Shown here piece by piece: positions 7,785 through 17,617 of a stretch of 47,132 nt of DNA. This DNA comes from an uncultured Lachnospiraceae bacterium. Lineage in GTDB: Bacteria; Bacillota; Clostridia; Lachnospirales; Lachnospiraceae. The stretch is taken from contig CAMUAR010000028.1 of the NCBI GenBank assembly GCA_947086895.1, positions 1 through 47,132 of the forward strand, in the 5' to 3' direction. Positions within the stretch are counted from its first letter, which is position 1, and each line of letters opens with the position of its first letter. The position numbers and the translations under genes were made by a program. The notes below the pieces were generated by a model. That model was not told the DNA's origin. It ran no database searches and saw nothing but the letters and a program-made list of their open reading frames with translations.

Positions 7785-10673
7785 ATGAAGCAGAAATACT
7801 CTTTTACTGTCACCAAATGTTTTTTCCTTTTTGCGCTTCTGCTGCTGGTTGCGAATTCTTTTGTGGCATCCCAAGCCAATCCGGTATTTGCCGCAGGCGA
7901 TTCGGACGAAACAGAACCTGTTTTTGAGGAAACCATCGAGTTCCGTCTGTTGTCAACAAGCGACCTGCATGGTCAAGTAACCTCTTTCAACTATGAAACT
8001 GGAGAGACTGACCCAAAAGTAGGATTGTCAAAACTCTACACTTTAATACGCAAGGAACGGTCGGCGGTCGGAAAATCAAATACTTTTCTTGTCGATGCCG
8101 GCGACAGCCTCTACAGTTATTCAACAAATTACATATATGACAATTATCCAGAAGATATCCAGCCAATCTTTGAAGCAATGGACATGATGGGTTATAATTG
8201 TATCACACCAGGCAATCACGATTTTGATTATCCCTGGGATTATTTGTATAACCAGCTCGATGGTTCCGGGATGCTCTCCCGCACGCTCGTCAGCAATGCA
8301 GTATATACGGAGAGCGGTGAATTTCCATTTAAAACATCGGCGATCTACACACGCAAAATGAAAACTTCCTCCGGGCGCACGGTCTCGGTTAAAATCGGCG
8401 TCGTCGGCGCGACTTATGCAAATTTTTCTTCCCGGAGGTTTCGCTATTCCGGTTTTATGGATGGACTCGATATCTACAGCACAGTAAAAGCGGAATCCGA
8501 ACAATTAAAAGCGGACGGCGCAGATATTGTAATCGCTTTGATTCATGGCGGCGTCGGGCTTTTAAGCGGCGCAAACACTACGGTTCAGGCAGGGGCAAAA
8601 CTCGCAAAACTTCCGACCGTCGATGCGGTGGTGTGCGCGCACTCCCATGAGACATTCCCAAGTACGGACGGCACATTTTCAAATATTACAAACGTAGACG
8701 AAGAAAAAGGCACTGTCTACGGCACGCCGGTTGTTCAGGCAGGCAGCCATGCCGGGGCGCTTGGGGTAATCACTTTTTCGCTTGGCGTAGATACCAATGA
8801 TAATATATCCATTATCGACGCCTCATCCCAAGTCAAAAAGGTAACGGCTTCCACAAAGGAAAATGCAGATCTTGTAGATCTGTTTTCCGACTATCAAAAA
8901 CAAATGACAGCGGCGATTGACTCGACCGAGTATGAGATTGCCAAAGGGATTACCTACACGAACGCCGACTGTTTTATCCAGGATTCCGCGCTGTACCAGC
9001 TGATGAACAATGCAAAACTTCATTATGCTTCCAACTATATCGCAAGATATGCCCCAGAGTACAGTTCCTATCCGATGGTTGCCGTCACGGTCAACCGGCT
9101 TGACAATAAAGAGCAGACCATCGAGCTTTCTGGTTCTTTCTCGGAGAAAGATGTCTCCGCGCTTCTTGCGGAGGCGAGCAGCGAGCGTTCCAGCGGATAT
9201 ATACATATTTACAAACTCAGCGGAGCAAACTTGCTTGAATGGCTTGAGTTTAACGCCAGCATCTACGGCACAGCCGGAAAAACTGTACTTCCTGAATTGT
9301 TGTCCGATTTTGCGGCGAAAAACCCTGATGTATCTTCGCTGATGCGCGAGGAAAATCTGAAACAATGGAATGAATTCTATGCTTTTGACGGAATTTCCTA
9401 CGATATTGATTTGTCTGTTGAACCGCGGTATAATGCCAAGGGCAAAGTAGCAAACTATACACACCGCATTAAAAATTTAACCTGGCAGGGAAAACCAGTA
9501 ACCCCGGATATGACGTTTATTATCACTATGGATTCCGTGGAAAAGCGCTATATTTTTATGCCGACCGATTCCGACACAATTTTTACCAAATGGCTCTATG
9601 AAACAAGTCATAATGTGCTGATGGATTATATCAGGGAGCTTGCCACATTTGGCACGATCGCGACGAAAGCGGACAATAACTGGCACTTTATCGTGCCGGA
9701 CGGCTACCGCTTTATCGCCGCCATACCAAAAGTAAACCACGATTATATTACAGCGCAGGACTGGCACACGAAAAAAGTAAAAAATGGCAGCGTTTACTAT
9801 TATTATCTCGGAGAAATGAAAAACAAGGAACAGGAGCCAAGCGTTGTTGCCGCGCCGGACATCACAATACCGACCAGCCGTTCTATTCCGGTTAAAATTT
9901 ATACAGACACTGCACCCGGCGCATCCATCAAGGAAATTCTTGTTGTCCGCGGCAATGTCCGTTCTGTCACAAACGAACGCTGGGAGGACGAAGGCGTCAA
10001 AGTGGAGGACAATATATTTTACACCTCAAAAAATGGCAAGTACAGCGTGCGTGTAACCGATTCCAGAGGCCGCACCGCCGTGACCTGGTTTGTTGTCGAT
10101 AACTATGCTTCGAAAGCTTTGGAAATACCGATTATTTCCACCATCACAAACCGTATTGAGTTTGTCAAAGGAACCGCCATTCCTGGCTCTACCATCCATG
10201 TAGCACTGCCGGACGGCACGATTGAGACCGGCTCTACAGAAAACGACGGAACCTTTAGCATAACCGTACCGCTGCCGCGCTCTTATGATCTGTATACAAT
10301 TTGGGCGACGCTTGGAAAACGCACCAGCCATCCTGTAGAAACAACAGTAAAAAAGACAGGTGCAAACATTCCGGCAGCCGATCCTTTGGAAGCGGGCAGT
10401 ATGCTTGTGAGCGGTACGACAGATCCTTATGTCACACTTTCTCTGCGGATTGGTTCGACTATTTATGTCGGTTATGGCGAGGCAGATTACTACAAAAATT
10501 CCAGCCTTTACAAATCTTCACATGTACTGGTGGAAACATTTATTACAATCGAGGATGACGGAACATTCCTTATCGAGCTTCCGGTGGAGACAGTATCCGG
10601 CGAAACATGGCTGCTCTATGCTACTGACCGAAACGGAAACGCCAGCCGCGCACTGTACCTTAATGTACCGTGA
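7785..10673 (+). CDS. Secreted 5'-nucleotidase / 2',3'-cyclic phosphodiesterase family protein
   Basis: A 962-residue exported metallophosphatase likely to dephosphorylate extracellular nucleotides. A signal peptide (KCFFLFALLLLVANSF) ends around VFAA (residues 34-37). The calcineurin-like domain carries the metal-binding blocks DLHGQ (60-64), DAGDS (104-108), GNHDFD (143-148), IHGG (about 253) and HSHE (about 286). The 5'-nucleotidase C-terminal domain covers about 370-640. The last about 260 residues look like two or three Ig-like domains (for example VKGTAIPGSTI). There is no LPXTG or membrane anchor at the C-terminus, so the protein is either released or held by its Ig-like domains. The start has GAAGGAAG upstream. 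It faces the pyruvyl transferase gene with a shared inverted repeat between them. Confidence 0.88.
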   Translation: MKQKYSFTVTKCFFLFALLLLVANSFVASQANPVFAAGDSDETEPVFEETIEFRLLSTSDLHGQVTSFNYETGETDPKVGLSKLYTLIRKERSAVGKSNTFLVDAGDSLYSYSTNYIYDNYPEDIQPIFEAMDMMGYNCITPGNHDFDYPWDYLYNQLDGSGMLSRTLVSNAVYTESGEFPFKTSAIYTRKMKTSSGRTVSVKIGVVGATYANFSSRRFRYSGFMDGLDIYSTVKAESEQLKADGADIVIALIHGGVGLLSGANTTVQAGAKLAKLPTVDAVVCAHSHETFPSTDGTFSNITNVDEEKGTVYGTPVVQAGSHAGALGVITFSLGVDTNDNISIIDASSQVKKVTASTKENADLVDLFSDYQKQMTAAIDSTEYEIAKGITYTNADCFIQDSALYQLMNNAKLHYASNYIARYAPEYSSYPMVAVTVNRLDNKEQTIELSGSFSEKDVSALLAEASSERSSGYIHIYKLSGANLLEWLEFNASIYGTAGKTVLPELLSDFAAKNPDVSSLMREENLKQWNEFYAFDGISYDIDLSVEPRYNAKGKVANYTHRIKNLTWQGKPVTPDMTFIITMDSVEKRYIFMPTDSDTIFTKWLYETSHNVLMDYIRELATFGTIATKADNNWHFIVPDGYRFIAAIPKVNHDYITAQDWHTKKVKNGSVYYYYLGEMKNKEQEPSVVAAPDITIPTSRSIPVKIYTDTAPGASIKEILVVRGNVRSVTNERWEDEGVKVEDNIFYTSKNGKYSVRVTDSRGRTAVTWFVVDNYASKALEIPIISTITNRIEFVKGTAIPGSTIHVALPDGTIETGSTENDGTFSITVPLPRSYDLYTIWATLGKRTSHPVETTVKKTGANIPAADPLEAGSMLVSGTTDPYVTLSLRIGSTIYVGYGEADYYKNSSLYKSSHVLVETFITIEDDGTFLIELPVETVSGETWLLYATDRNGNASRALYLNVP

Positions 10674-10762
10674 CACAACCATCAGAACCATAATGGCCTT
10701 CTGCATGTATTTGTTTAAAATTTTGAAATATAAAATATAACGATTTACTGTAATATTAAGAA

Positions 10763-10858
10763 AAAAAACAGATTTCAGAAATTAATGTATCTGACGTATC
10801 AAAATGCGTCTAAGGATGAAAAAATTTCCAACCCGATACCATCTGAAATCTGTTTTTT
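10763..10858. terminator. Long-loop inverted repeat between convergent genes
   Basis: A perfect 17-base inverted repeat (A-run plus CAGATTTCAGA at 10763-10779; TCTGAAATCTG plus T-run at 10842-10858) encloses 62 bases. T-runs fall at the outer ends on both strands, which suits a bidirectional terminator, but the loop is unusually long. The loop contains a GTATC-TGAC-GTATC direct repeat. Confidence 0.45.
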
Positions 10859-10867
10859 CTTATAGGA

Positions 10868-11995
10868 CTACTTTCCATTCACAGCCCGTTTTAAGTATTC
10901 TCTTGACTCCTGCTGCCGTTTTTTCAGCTTCTTCTTTACCGCTGTATAATCTGGCTGCAATTCTGCAACGCTGCCCGGCAATTCTTCCACAGAAGCAATT
11001 AAGTGATTTTCCATCGACAGCTCTTTTAACAAATTTTCCATTCGTTCTGGGTAGAGTTCATGCGGGATTGTGATAAAATTCTTTTCATAAATAACCGCAA
11101 ATACTGTAGCGTGAAATGAATTTGTGATTACAAGCTGCGCTCCTTCAATCAGCCCAATAAACTCCTCTGGACCAGCATCCGAGAAACGCCCAAGTTCATC
11201 GGGAAACTGCTTTTTCATTCGATTCTGCACAATCGGAAGCCCTGTCTGTTCTGAGAGAATTGCAACAATCCTGCGAAGTCTTGCATCTTTTCCTATCACA
11301 TGGACAAAAATATACGGTTTTTGATATTTTGACGGCTGTTTTAACGTATCGAAATCCTCTCGGTCCAACAGCAGTGTTGGATCAAGCACAACTTCGACCG
11401 GTTTTTTTACAAGAGGAGCGAGCAGTTCTGCCGCTGAGTTTTCCCGGACAGCAATGCTCTCATACTCCGCAAGATAATTTTTAAAAAATTCTTTCTCCGC
11501 ATTCATCAATTCTTTTTTCCCGATACTTGCAGCGTAGGAGATTTTTCGCTTTCCAGAATGATCAAAATCAAGAAAATAGGCAGGCTTCAGCCCTTTTGTA
11601 ATCGTGCCGTTCCAGACTTGATCGCTCCCTGTTATCAGCACATCATAATCCTTTCCGGCTTTTCCTTCCACAAGCTCCCGAAATGAGGAAAAAACCTGTG
11701 TTGTATTCATCACTTCATTGATAAAATGCTCAAATTTCGCCGCCTTTCGAATACGAGGCGCCTGTGTTAAATTAAACTTTACATGCCTGAGACAATTGTA
11801 CACATTATTGATCGGCGCAATGGAAAAACGCTGTTTTTCCCGAAACAGCCGGTACGTATTATCAATTTCCGGTATTCTGTAATTGATAATAGAAACTTGA
11901 TGCCCCTCGTTCTCCAAATATTTCTGCAATGCCCACGCCTGCAAAACACAGCCGTAATTGTAGGCTGAATTGATTGTCATTATCCCTATTTTCAT
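10868..11995 (-). CDS. Polysaccharide pyruvyl transferase family protein
   Basis: A 375-residue putative transferase that would add a pyruvyl ketal to a sugar of a cell-surface polymer. It opens with MKIGIMTINSAYNYGCVLQA, typical of the family. Further blocks are DVLITGSDQVWNG (about 118-130), ISYAASIGK, a central FVHVIGKDARLRR and ITNSFHATVFA (about 292-302), matching the conserved SFHA region. I start at the ATG at 11995, preceded by AGGAAGGAA at a rather long spacing; an in-frame TTG lies nine codons upstream. It is followed on the same strand, about 270 bases away, by the TagF-like gene, which points to a wall-polymer role. Confidence 0.82.
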   Translation of the reverse strand: MKIGIMTINSAYNYGCVLQAWALQKYLENEGHQVSIINYRIPEIDNTYRLFREKQRFSIAPINNVYNCLRHVKFNLTQAPRIRKAAKFEHFINEVMNTTQVFSSFRELVEGKAGKDYDVLITGSDQVWNGTITKGLKPAYFLDFDHSGKRKISYAASIGKKELMNAEKEFFKNYLAEYESIAVRENSAAELLAPLVKKPVEVVLDPTLLLDREDFDTLKQPSKYQKPYIFVHVIGKDARLRRIVAILSEQTGLPIVQNRMKKQFPDELGRFSDAGPEEFIGLIEGAQLVITNSFHATVFAVIYEKNFITIPHELYPERMENLLKELSMENHLIASVEELPGSVAELQPDYTAVKKKLKKRQQESREYLKRAVNGK

Positions 11996-12265
11996 ACCAA
12001 AATCGCCGTTCCTTCCTGCCAAACTCTTTGTCTTACTTGGTTCAAGAGCATAAAAATTTCCACTTCTGCGTTACTTTTTTCATGCAAACAACGCACAAAC
12101 GCGACTTTCTAAAATAAACAAATTCGGAAAAGCGCAATATATTTTTTACCGTTGCTTATCTATTGTTTTTAAAATAAATTGCAATAATTGCAATATTTCG
12201 GAATTGTTTCAAGTATGTTCTGGCAATTCCTTTTCAACAATAAAATAAGCCTTTATACAATATTT

Positions 12266-14707
12266 TCAATCAAAAAGATGTTCAAACGCCTCCACAATAC
12301 TATGGTTGTATTCTTCAAAGGAAATATTTAATGGCTTAACTTCCCCGCGCCAGTAGGCTTCCATACCAGACACAAGCCCCTCCACACTGTTTTCCACCAA
12401 ATGACCGTGATATCTGCGCAGAAAATCGCCGGATCCTGGAATATCCGTCGCCACAATCGGAACTCCGAGAGTGTCCGATTCCAAAAGTACCAGTCCAAGC
12501 GGTTCGCGGTTGGAAGGCAGCAAAAACAAATCGCATTCCCGCAGTATTGTAAATGGATTGGAAATTGCACGTACAATAATAATCCGGTCGGAATATTCGG
12601 ATTCCATCGCGTACTCCACCGTTTCTTTGTACATTACCCCGTACCCGCCAATAATAATCAGGACAACATCCGAGTGATTTTTGCAAAAGCTCTGGAACGC
12701 ATCAATCAATTTTTTATGTCCTTTTTCCTCGGAAAAACGACCGATTGTAATAAACTTTTTCATTGATCTATCAGTAAGCAGTTTCACAAAATCTTCCACC
12801 GGCATTGTAATTCTTGTCTCTTCATCTAAGGCAAATTCCTGTTTTGCCTTCTCCAGCACGCCCTCATAAAAATGAGCGTTCTCGACAATCACAACATTCC
12901 TTTGATCTTTCTCAATTTTCAGCAGGGAATCCTTCACCGCCTGACTGACCGCAGCAACGCGGTCATACTCTCGGTAGGCGTGTTTTAAAGTCAACAAATG
13001 CTGATTGCCTTTTTCCTTAATTTCATCATACATATCATTATGAACAAAAATGGCTTTTTTGGCACTTGATTGTAAAAACATCATGGTAATGTACGGAGCG
13101 TAACCGGTAAAATGAACAATCTTGTCAATGGTTACCGCGCCAAACTTTTTATTGTACTCGCGCGTAAACAGTTCTTTCATCTTGCGCGCAATCCATTTTG
13201 TCTCAATATTTAAACTAAAATACAATTTAAATGCAAGCGTCTCTGTAAGCGTCTTTTCTGTGATGCTTCCGCTCATCGGCATCAGATCCACAAAAGACGG
13301 TACAGCCGCCAAACGTCTCGGCATCTTCTCCAACTGCTTTTGCTGAAATGTAAAATAATAATTTGATTTTGTTGTATCGACAAGACTGATTAGGTTGAGC
13401 AGTGAAGTTGTCATGCCGTTTCTTCCAAGATTCGAACAATATACAAGCACATTTTCTTTGCCGTTCGGATGCGCCTTTTCCTCCTGACACACCTTTTCGC
13501 CGCGCAGCAGACGTCTCAGTATACGGTCAGCCGCCTGGTTATTGTCGTACTTGCAATAAAGATCCCGAAATTTTTTATCGTCGTAATTTTTTGGTGTTCG
13601 GATTTCTTTTAACAGTTCTTCTGTATTGTTTGCCTGTGGAAATGGAAGTTCGTCGATCGGAACATAAAGTCCCCGCTCGTCAAGATATTCGTCTCTGTCA
13701 TAGGTAAATAAAACAATTTTCTTTCCCGAATTCGCAAAATCATAAAATACACTTGAATAATCCGTGACCAGCACATCTGCTGCATTCAATAGATCGTAAG
13801 TTTCATATCCTTCGGGCAGCGGCTTAATATGATCAAATTCCTCAAAGCGGAAATTTTTTGCTGTGAAAATATGAAATTTTACAAAGAACACTTCATGATC
13901 TGTAAGCCTTTGATCCAATAAATGAAAATAACAGTATGCCGCTTCCATCTGTATATCGCTCTTTTTATTGGTAAGAACCCCTCTCCAAGTCGGCATATAC
14001 AATATCATCGTTTTGCCGTTTAGATCAAGTTTTTTCTTTAGCTCCTCCCCGCGCGCCGGGTCAAAAAAAATACTGTTGCGCGGATAGCCCTCAAGCAGCG
14101 CTGTTCCTTTCCATGTATTGTGCAGCATGTATGCCGACATCATTTTTTCTTTCATATAATCGTTTGGATACAACAAATAATCTGCGATAAAGAAATTGCG
14201 CTGTACATTTCCAATCGCGTAAGCGCGGTTCCAGACGTCGCGCCCCATCATTTTAAACGGCGTGCCATGCCATGTATTAAGATAAATTTGATCTTCTCTT
14301 TTTACATACCAGGCTGGAAACGTCGTATCATTTATCAAATATTTTGCCGTTGCAAGCAGCTTTCGATACTCTCTGCCGCCGGTTTTCACAAACTGCACGC
14401 CGCTGATTTGATAGTTGGAAAGCAACTCGGTAAATCTTGGTATCTTCGATCTTCCTGCCGCAAGCCACACTTGAAAATCCCGATAACCGCCGGACGTTAT
14501 CTCTTTTAATAGATAAAAAATATTTCCGCCGATATCGGAGCCTCCTTTCGACTCAAACAGCACAATGTTTGGCGACAATGGACGCTTATTGATGCAGCGG
14601 ATATAATAGGAATTATTGCGTGCATGTTTTAGCTTTGCGCGCAGCCCTTTCCACTTTTTCTTTAATTTTCGATATATTTTTTTTATTTTACCTATCACAA
14701 AACTCAT
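12266..14707 (-). CDS. CDP-glycerol glycerophosphotransferase-like / GT4 glycosyltransferase fusion
   Basis: An 813-residue two-domain enzyme. The N-terminal half (about 40-400) is TagF-like, with NTWHGTP (144-150) and VTDYSSVFYDF (about 311), the signatures of polyol-phosphate polymerases that use CDP-activated polyols. The C-terminal half (about 415-813) is a GT-B group 1 glycosyltransferase with TIGRFSEEKGH (about 668) and PLGLVLLESDTLGVP (about 754), including the E-x7-E-type sugar-nucleotide site. A very basic N-terminal helix (residues 8-30) could bind the membrane. I infer synthesis of a teichoic-acid-like polymer with alternating polyol phosphate and sugar. The start at 14707 has GAGG about nine bases upstream. 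Confidence 0.82.
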   Translation of the reverse strand: MSFVIGKIKKIYRKLKKKWKGLRAKLKHARNNSYYIRCINKRPLSPNIVLFESKGGSDIGGNIFYLLKEITSGGYRDFQVWLAAGRSKIPRFTELLSNYQISGVQFVKTGGREYRKLLATAKYLINDTTFPAWYVKREDQIYLNTWHGTPFKMMGRDVWNRAYAIGNVQRNFFIADYLLYPNDYMKEKMMSAYMLHNTWKGTALLEGYPRNSIFFDPARGEELKKKLDLNGKTMILYMPTWRGVLTNKKSDIQMEAAYCYFHLLDQRLTDHEVFFVKFHIFTAKNFRFEEFDHIKPLPEGYETYDLLNAADVLVTDYSSVFYDFANSGKKIVLFTYDRDEYLDERGLYVPIDELPFPQANNTEELLKEIRTPKNYDDKKFRDLYCKYDNNQAADRILRRLLRGEKVCQEEKAHPNGKENVLVYCSNLGRNGMTTSLLNLISLVDTTKSNYYFTFQQKQLEKMPRRLAAVPSFVDLMPMSGSITEKTLTETLAFKLYFSLNIETKWIARKMKELFTREYNKKFGAVTIDKIVHFTGYAPYITMMFLQSSAKKAIFVHNDMYDEIKEKGNQHLLTLKHAYREYDRVAAVSQAVKDSLLKIEKDQRNVVIVENAHFYEGVLEKAKQEFALDEETRITMPVEDFVKLLTDRSMKKFITIGRFSEEKGHKKLIDAFQSFCKNHSDVVLIIIGGYGVMYKETVEYAMESEYSDRIIIVRAISNPFTILRECDLFLLPSNREPLGLVLLESDTLGVPIVATDIPGSGDFLRRYHGHLVENSVEGLVSGMEAYWRGEVKPLNISFEEYNHSIVEAFEHLFD

Positions 14708-15155
14708 TCTTTTCGCCTCATTTTCCTTTGGAATGAATTGTAATGCCGCAAGTACAGTATGCCCGTTTTTCGTCCAAACCTCAGCGTATTTTTATAATTT
14801 AAGCAGAGAATCCCATTTTTTCAGAATTCTGCGCTGCATAGCTATTCTTACAATAAATACAGATTGCTTGTTCTATCCTGCTTACTATACCAGATTGTCC
14901 CAATTAGTATAACACGAACCTAAAAAATGTGCAAGAGCAGGGCAATTTCGAAAAGATACATTGCTTTTTTTCACTTTTGGATTCCATCTTGTAGGTATCC
15001 TGTATCTATGATAAACTGAACACAACAAAACATTGAGCTTTCAACAACAAGTAAACCGGAAACTTAGAATTTATGCATCCCTGATTTACAGCCGCATGCA
15101 ACAGCCTAAAATTTCAGTGAATTCAAAGACCTGCACGCGGCAGAATGGAGGAAAA
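14708..15155. other. Divergent intergenic region
   Basis: About 450 bases between the TagF-like gene and the GNAT-like gene. It holds the minus-strand promoter at 14906-14934 and, on the plus strand near 14990-15017, a weaker TTGTAG-N17-TAAACT pair that could serve the GNAT-like gene. An open frame from 15033 is the upstream extension of that gene and is not needed. Confidence 0.4.
14906..14934 (-). promoter_or_regulatory. Promoter of the TagF/GT4 fusion gene
   Basis: On the minus strand TTGCAC (14934-14929), a 17-base spacer and TATACT (14911-14906), with a TG at the extended -10 position (TGTTATACT). The leader would be about 200 bases. Confidence 0.6.
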
Positions 15156-15980
15156 ATGAATTTATCAACGCTCTGTAACGAAATCAATTTGCAGCCGGAA
15201 ATAAAAGATCAAGTACTTGCCTTTGAAAAAAAATTTGATTTTAAAACCATCGAACAACAGCTAAACGACTTTTCTAATTATAAATGTATGGAGAAAGCCC
15301 GAACAGAATTAAAAGCAATTCTCGGCAAAGATAACGACAATATAAAAATGCTTACATGTATGCTGAAAGCTTCTGCCGCCGCATATAAAACTTACAAAGC
15401 AAAAGGCATTTGCGACGAAATCTATTTTTCTACAATGAAGTGCTATCCCCGTTTTATTGAGGAAACATATCAAAGAACAGGCAGACTTTATTTTGACAGG
15501 GATTGGTGGACTACCCGCCAGGCAGGCTGTCATTTATTTCGAATCGGCTCTCTTGAATATGAGATAAATCGCAGCGACGATAAAATAATGATTGAACTTC
15601 ACATTCCTTCAAACACTGATTTTTCTCCGTCTGCTGTCGATCAATCCCTGGAACATGCAAAACAATTTTTTAATCAATATTACCCGGAGATTGAGAATGC
15701 AGAATACTATTGTCATTCCTGGCTTTTGGATTCCCAGCTAAAAGGAATGTTAAAAGAAAAAAGCAATATTATCAGCTTTCAAAATCGTTTTGAAATACTT
15801 GATGCAGGCGAAGGCAATACGGATTTTATCGAGTGGGTTTTCCATAGAAATGCTGCGGACTATGCAGATTACATAAATTTTTCTGAAGATACCTTATTGC
15901 AGAGAACTATAAAAAAACATCTTATTTCAGGCGGAGTTATTCGAACTGCCCGCGGAAAAATAAAATCTCAGCATTTATAA
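15156..15980 (+). CDS. GNAT-like acyltransferase-domain protein (GNAT_C type)
   Basis: A 274-residue cytoplasmic protein. An N-terminal helical part (about 1-110) is followed by WWTTRQAGCHLFRIGSLEYE (about 112-131), typical of a Firmicute family annotated as acyltransferase domain-containing, with a C-terminal GNAT-like beta fold containing IELHIPS and CHSWLLD. No substrate can be read from the sequence. The ATG at 15156 has GGAGGAAAA directly before it and was chosen over an in-frame start at 15033. It is a lone gene closed by an inverted repeat. Confidence 0.68.
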   Translation: MNLSTLCNEINLQPEIKDQVLAFEKKFDFKTIEQQLNDFSNYKCMEKARTELKAILGKDNDNIKMLTCMLKASAAAYKTYKAKGICDEIYFSTMKCYPRFIEETYQRTGRLYFDRDWWTTRQAGCHLFRIGSLEYEINRSDDKIMIELHIPSNTDFSPSAVDQSLEHAKQFFNQYYPEIENAEYYCHSWLLDSQLKGMLKEKSNIISFQNRFEILDAGEGNTDFIEWVFHRNAADYADYINFSEDTLLQRTIKKHLISGGVIRTARGKIKSQHL

Positions 15981-15989
15981 TGATTCAAC

Positions 15990-16055
15990 AAACCTTGTGC
16001 GATTGTAACGGCTGTTTTTATCGAAAGGAAAAACTTTCTCAGTCGCACAAGGTTT
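15990..16055 (+). terminator. Terminator-like inverted repeat after the GNAT-like gene
   Basis: A perfect 13-base pair of arms (AAACCTTGTGCGA / TCGCACAAGGTTT) encloses 40 bases, itself partly paired (GAAAG/CTTTC). The T-run after the right arm is poor on the plus strand, so the terminator role is uncertain. Confidence 0.45.
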
Positions 16056-16235
16056 CTAAAATACATTCTTTTTACGCATAAAAGAGCAGAGAAATCTTTT
16101 TCTTTGTTATGCATTTATGCATAAAAAAAGCATATCGCACGTTCCACGATACACTCATTGCCCCGGTTTTATCTCACTGCTTCCATTTACCTTTCTGCCG
16201 GTTTTGCACTATATACTTTTCTCTGAATTTTAAAC

Positions 16236-16306
16236 TGGGCTACAAGGATTCGAACCTTGAGATGCTGGAATCAGAATCCAGTGCCTTACCGTTTGGCGAT
16301 AGCCCA
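16236..16306 (-). tRNA. tRNA-Gln (anticodon CTG)
   Basis: The 71-base minus-strand sequence folds as a cloverleaf. The acceptor stem is TGGGCTA/TAGCCCA. The anticodon stem is CTGGA/TCCAG with loop TTCTGAT, giving anticodon CTG. The T arm contains GGTTCGAATCC. CCA is not encoded. A consensus promoter lies about 40 bases upstream. The first base U1 is typical of bacterial tRNA-Gln. Confidence 0.93.
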
Positions 16307-16346
16307 AGAATCACTGTGGTTTTTATTGTTCCCAACCACGAGTGAT

Positions 16347-16375
16347 ATTATAATACAGCTCGTCTGAAAATGCAA
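16347..16375 (-). promoter_or_regulatory. Promoter of tRNA-Gln
   Basis: On the minus strand TTGCAT (16375-16370), a 17-base spacer and perfect TATAAT (16352-16347). Between it and the tRNA an imperfect inverted repeat (ATCACT/AGTGAT plus GTGGTT/AACCA, 16311-16345) could fold in the 5' leader of the precursor. Confidence 0.75.
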
Positions 16376-16426
16376 GCAGTTTTTTTAATTTTCTTCAACT
16401 TTTTTATGCATTAAAGTTTTATCTTT

Positions 16427-17617
16427 CTATTTGCCGCTGTCCTCCGGCTCTATAAAACTATTTTCTATATTGATCACACACTCATATTTTAAATCTATTT
16501 GCTTTAAACGCGCTGTTATTGCATAAATCAGTTCTTTCTCCTCCTTTGGTCCATAAGAATACGGCACGACAAGATCAAAAATCAGTTTGATCTGATCCTG
16601 ACCGTTGATCATGCGGAAATCGTGGATCGACGCCTCCGGCTCAAGCTCCTGCACAAGATTTGAAACCATACGTTTGCGTTCTGCAACCGTTTTATCCTTC
16701 ACTTCCACAGGGTCCATATGAATTACAAGAAAAATATCCAAATCCCTCAGTGTTTCCCGCTCAATCTGATCAATCAGTTCATGTGCTGTTTCTATGTCTT
16801 TATCGTTCGGCACTTCGGCATGAATTGTCGCCATGGAGTGAGAAGGTCCATAGTTGTGTACAATCAAATCGTGAGTCCCTAGAATTCCTTCATACCCTTC
16901 GACTTTTTTTGTCAATAAGTCGTATACTTCGCGATTCACCGCTCCGCCAAGCAGCGGTCCAAGCGTATCCTTCGCAATGCCAAATCCTGCGGCAAGCACT
17001 GCGACAGAGACAATAACACCCACATAACCATCGATGGAAAACCCTGTTAATTTTCCAATCACCAGCGATAAAACTGTTGCTCCTGTCACAAGAACATCGC
17101 CGGTCGAATCTGCTGCCGTCGCTTCCATCACTTTCGAATGAATCCGCTTTCCAAGCTTTCGGTTAAAAAACGCAAGCCACACTTTCATCAAAATTGTAAC
17201 GGTCAAAATCAATACAACAGGAAGCTGAAATGCTACTTCCTCAGGATGAACGATTTTTCCAATCGAGCTTTTGAAACAAGAAAATCCAACTTGAAGTACA
17301 AGGAAAGAAACAATAAACGCCGTAATATATTCATATCTTCCATGCCCGAACGGGTGTTCTTTATCCGCAGGCCGCCCCGCCAATTTTACTCCGACAAAAC
17401 TGATTACGGACGAAGCTGCATCCGACAAGTTGTTAAATGCATCCGCCATAACAGAAATACTGTTCACAAGCATTCCAGAAATAATTTTAATAAGAAACAG
17501 CACGATATTAAGACAGATTCCGACAATGCTTGCAAGTACTCCATAAGCAGTCCGAACTTGCGGGTTTTGAACATTATCTTTATTTTTTATAAATAATCGA
17601 ACAAATAATTCTGTCAC
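16427..17617 (-). CDS. Cation diffusion facilitator family metal exporter
   Basis: A 396-residue inner-membrane antiporter that exports divalent metal in exchange for protons. The six-helix domain covers about 25-220 and a cytoplasmic ferredoxin-like domain about 225-310. An additional about 80-residue C-terminal part is present. Helix II has ADAFNNLSDA, with Asn where zinc exporters have His. HPFGHGRYEY follows helix II, and helix V has ADSTGD. This residue pattern is more like manganese/iron-type members, but the substrate is inferred only. GGAGG lies seven bases before a GTG at 17617, and that GTG is preferred to another GTG at 17635, which is upstream of the ribosome site. It is a lone gene. 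Confidence 0.88.
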   Translation of the reverse strand: MTELFVRLFIKNKDNVQNPQVRTAYGVLASIVGICLNIVLFLIKIISGMLVNSISVMADAFNNLSDAASSVISFVGVKLAGRPADKEHPFGHGRYEYITAFIVSFLVLQVGFSCFKSSIGKIVHPEEVAFQLPVVLILTVTILMKVWLAFFNRKLGKRIHSKVMEATAADSTGDVLVTGATVLSLVIGKLTGFSIDGYVGVIVSVAVLAAGFGIAKDTLGPLLGGAVNREVYDLLTKKVEGYEGILGTHDLIVHNYGPSHSMATIHAEVPNDKDIETAHELIDQIERETLRDLDIFLVIHMDPVEVKDKTVAERKRMVSNLVQELEPEASIHDFRMINGQDQIKLIFDLVVPYSYGPKEEKELIYAITARLKQIDLKYECVINIENSFIEPEDSGK

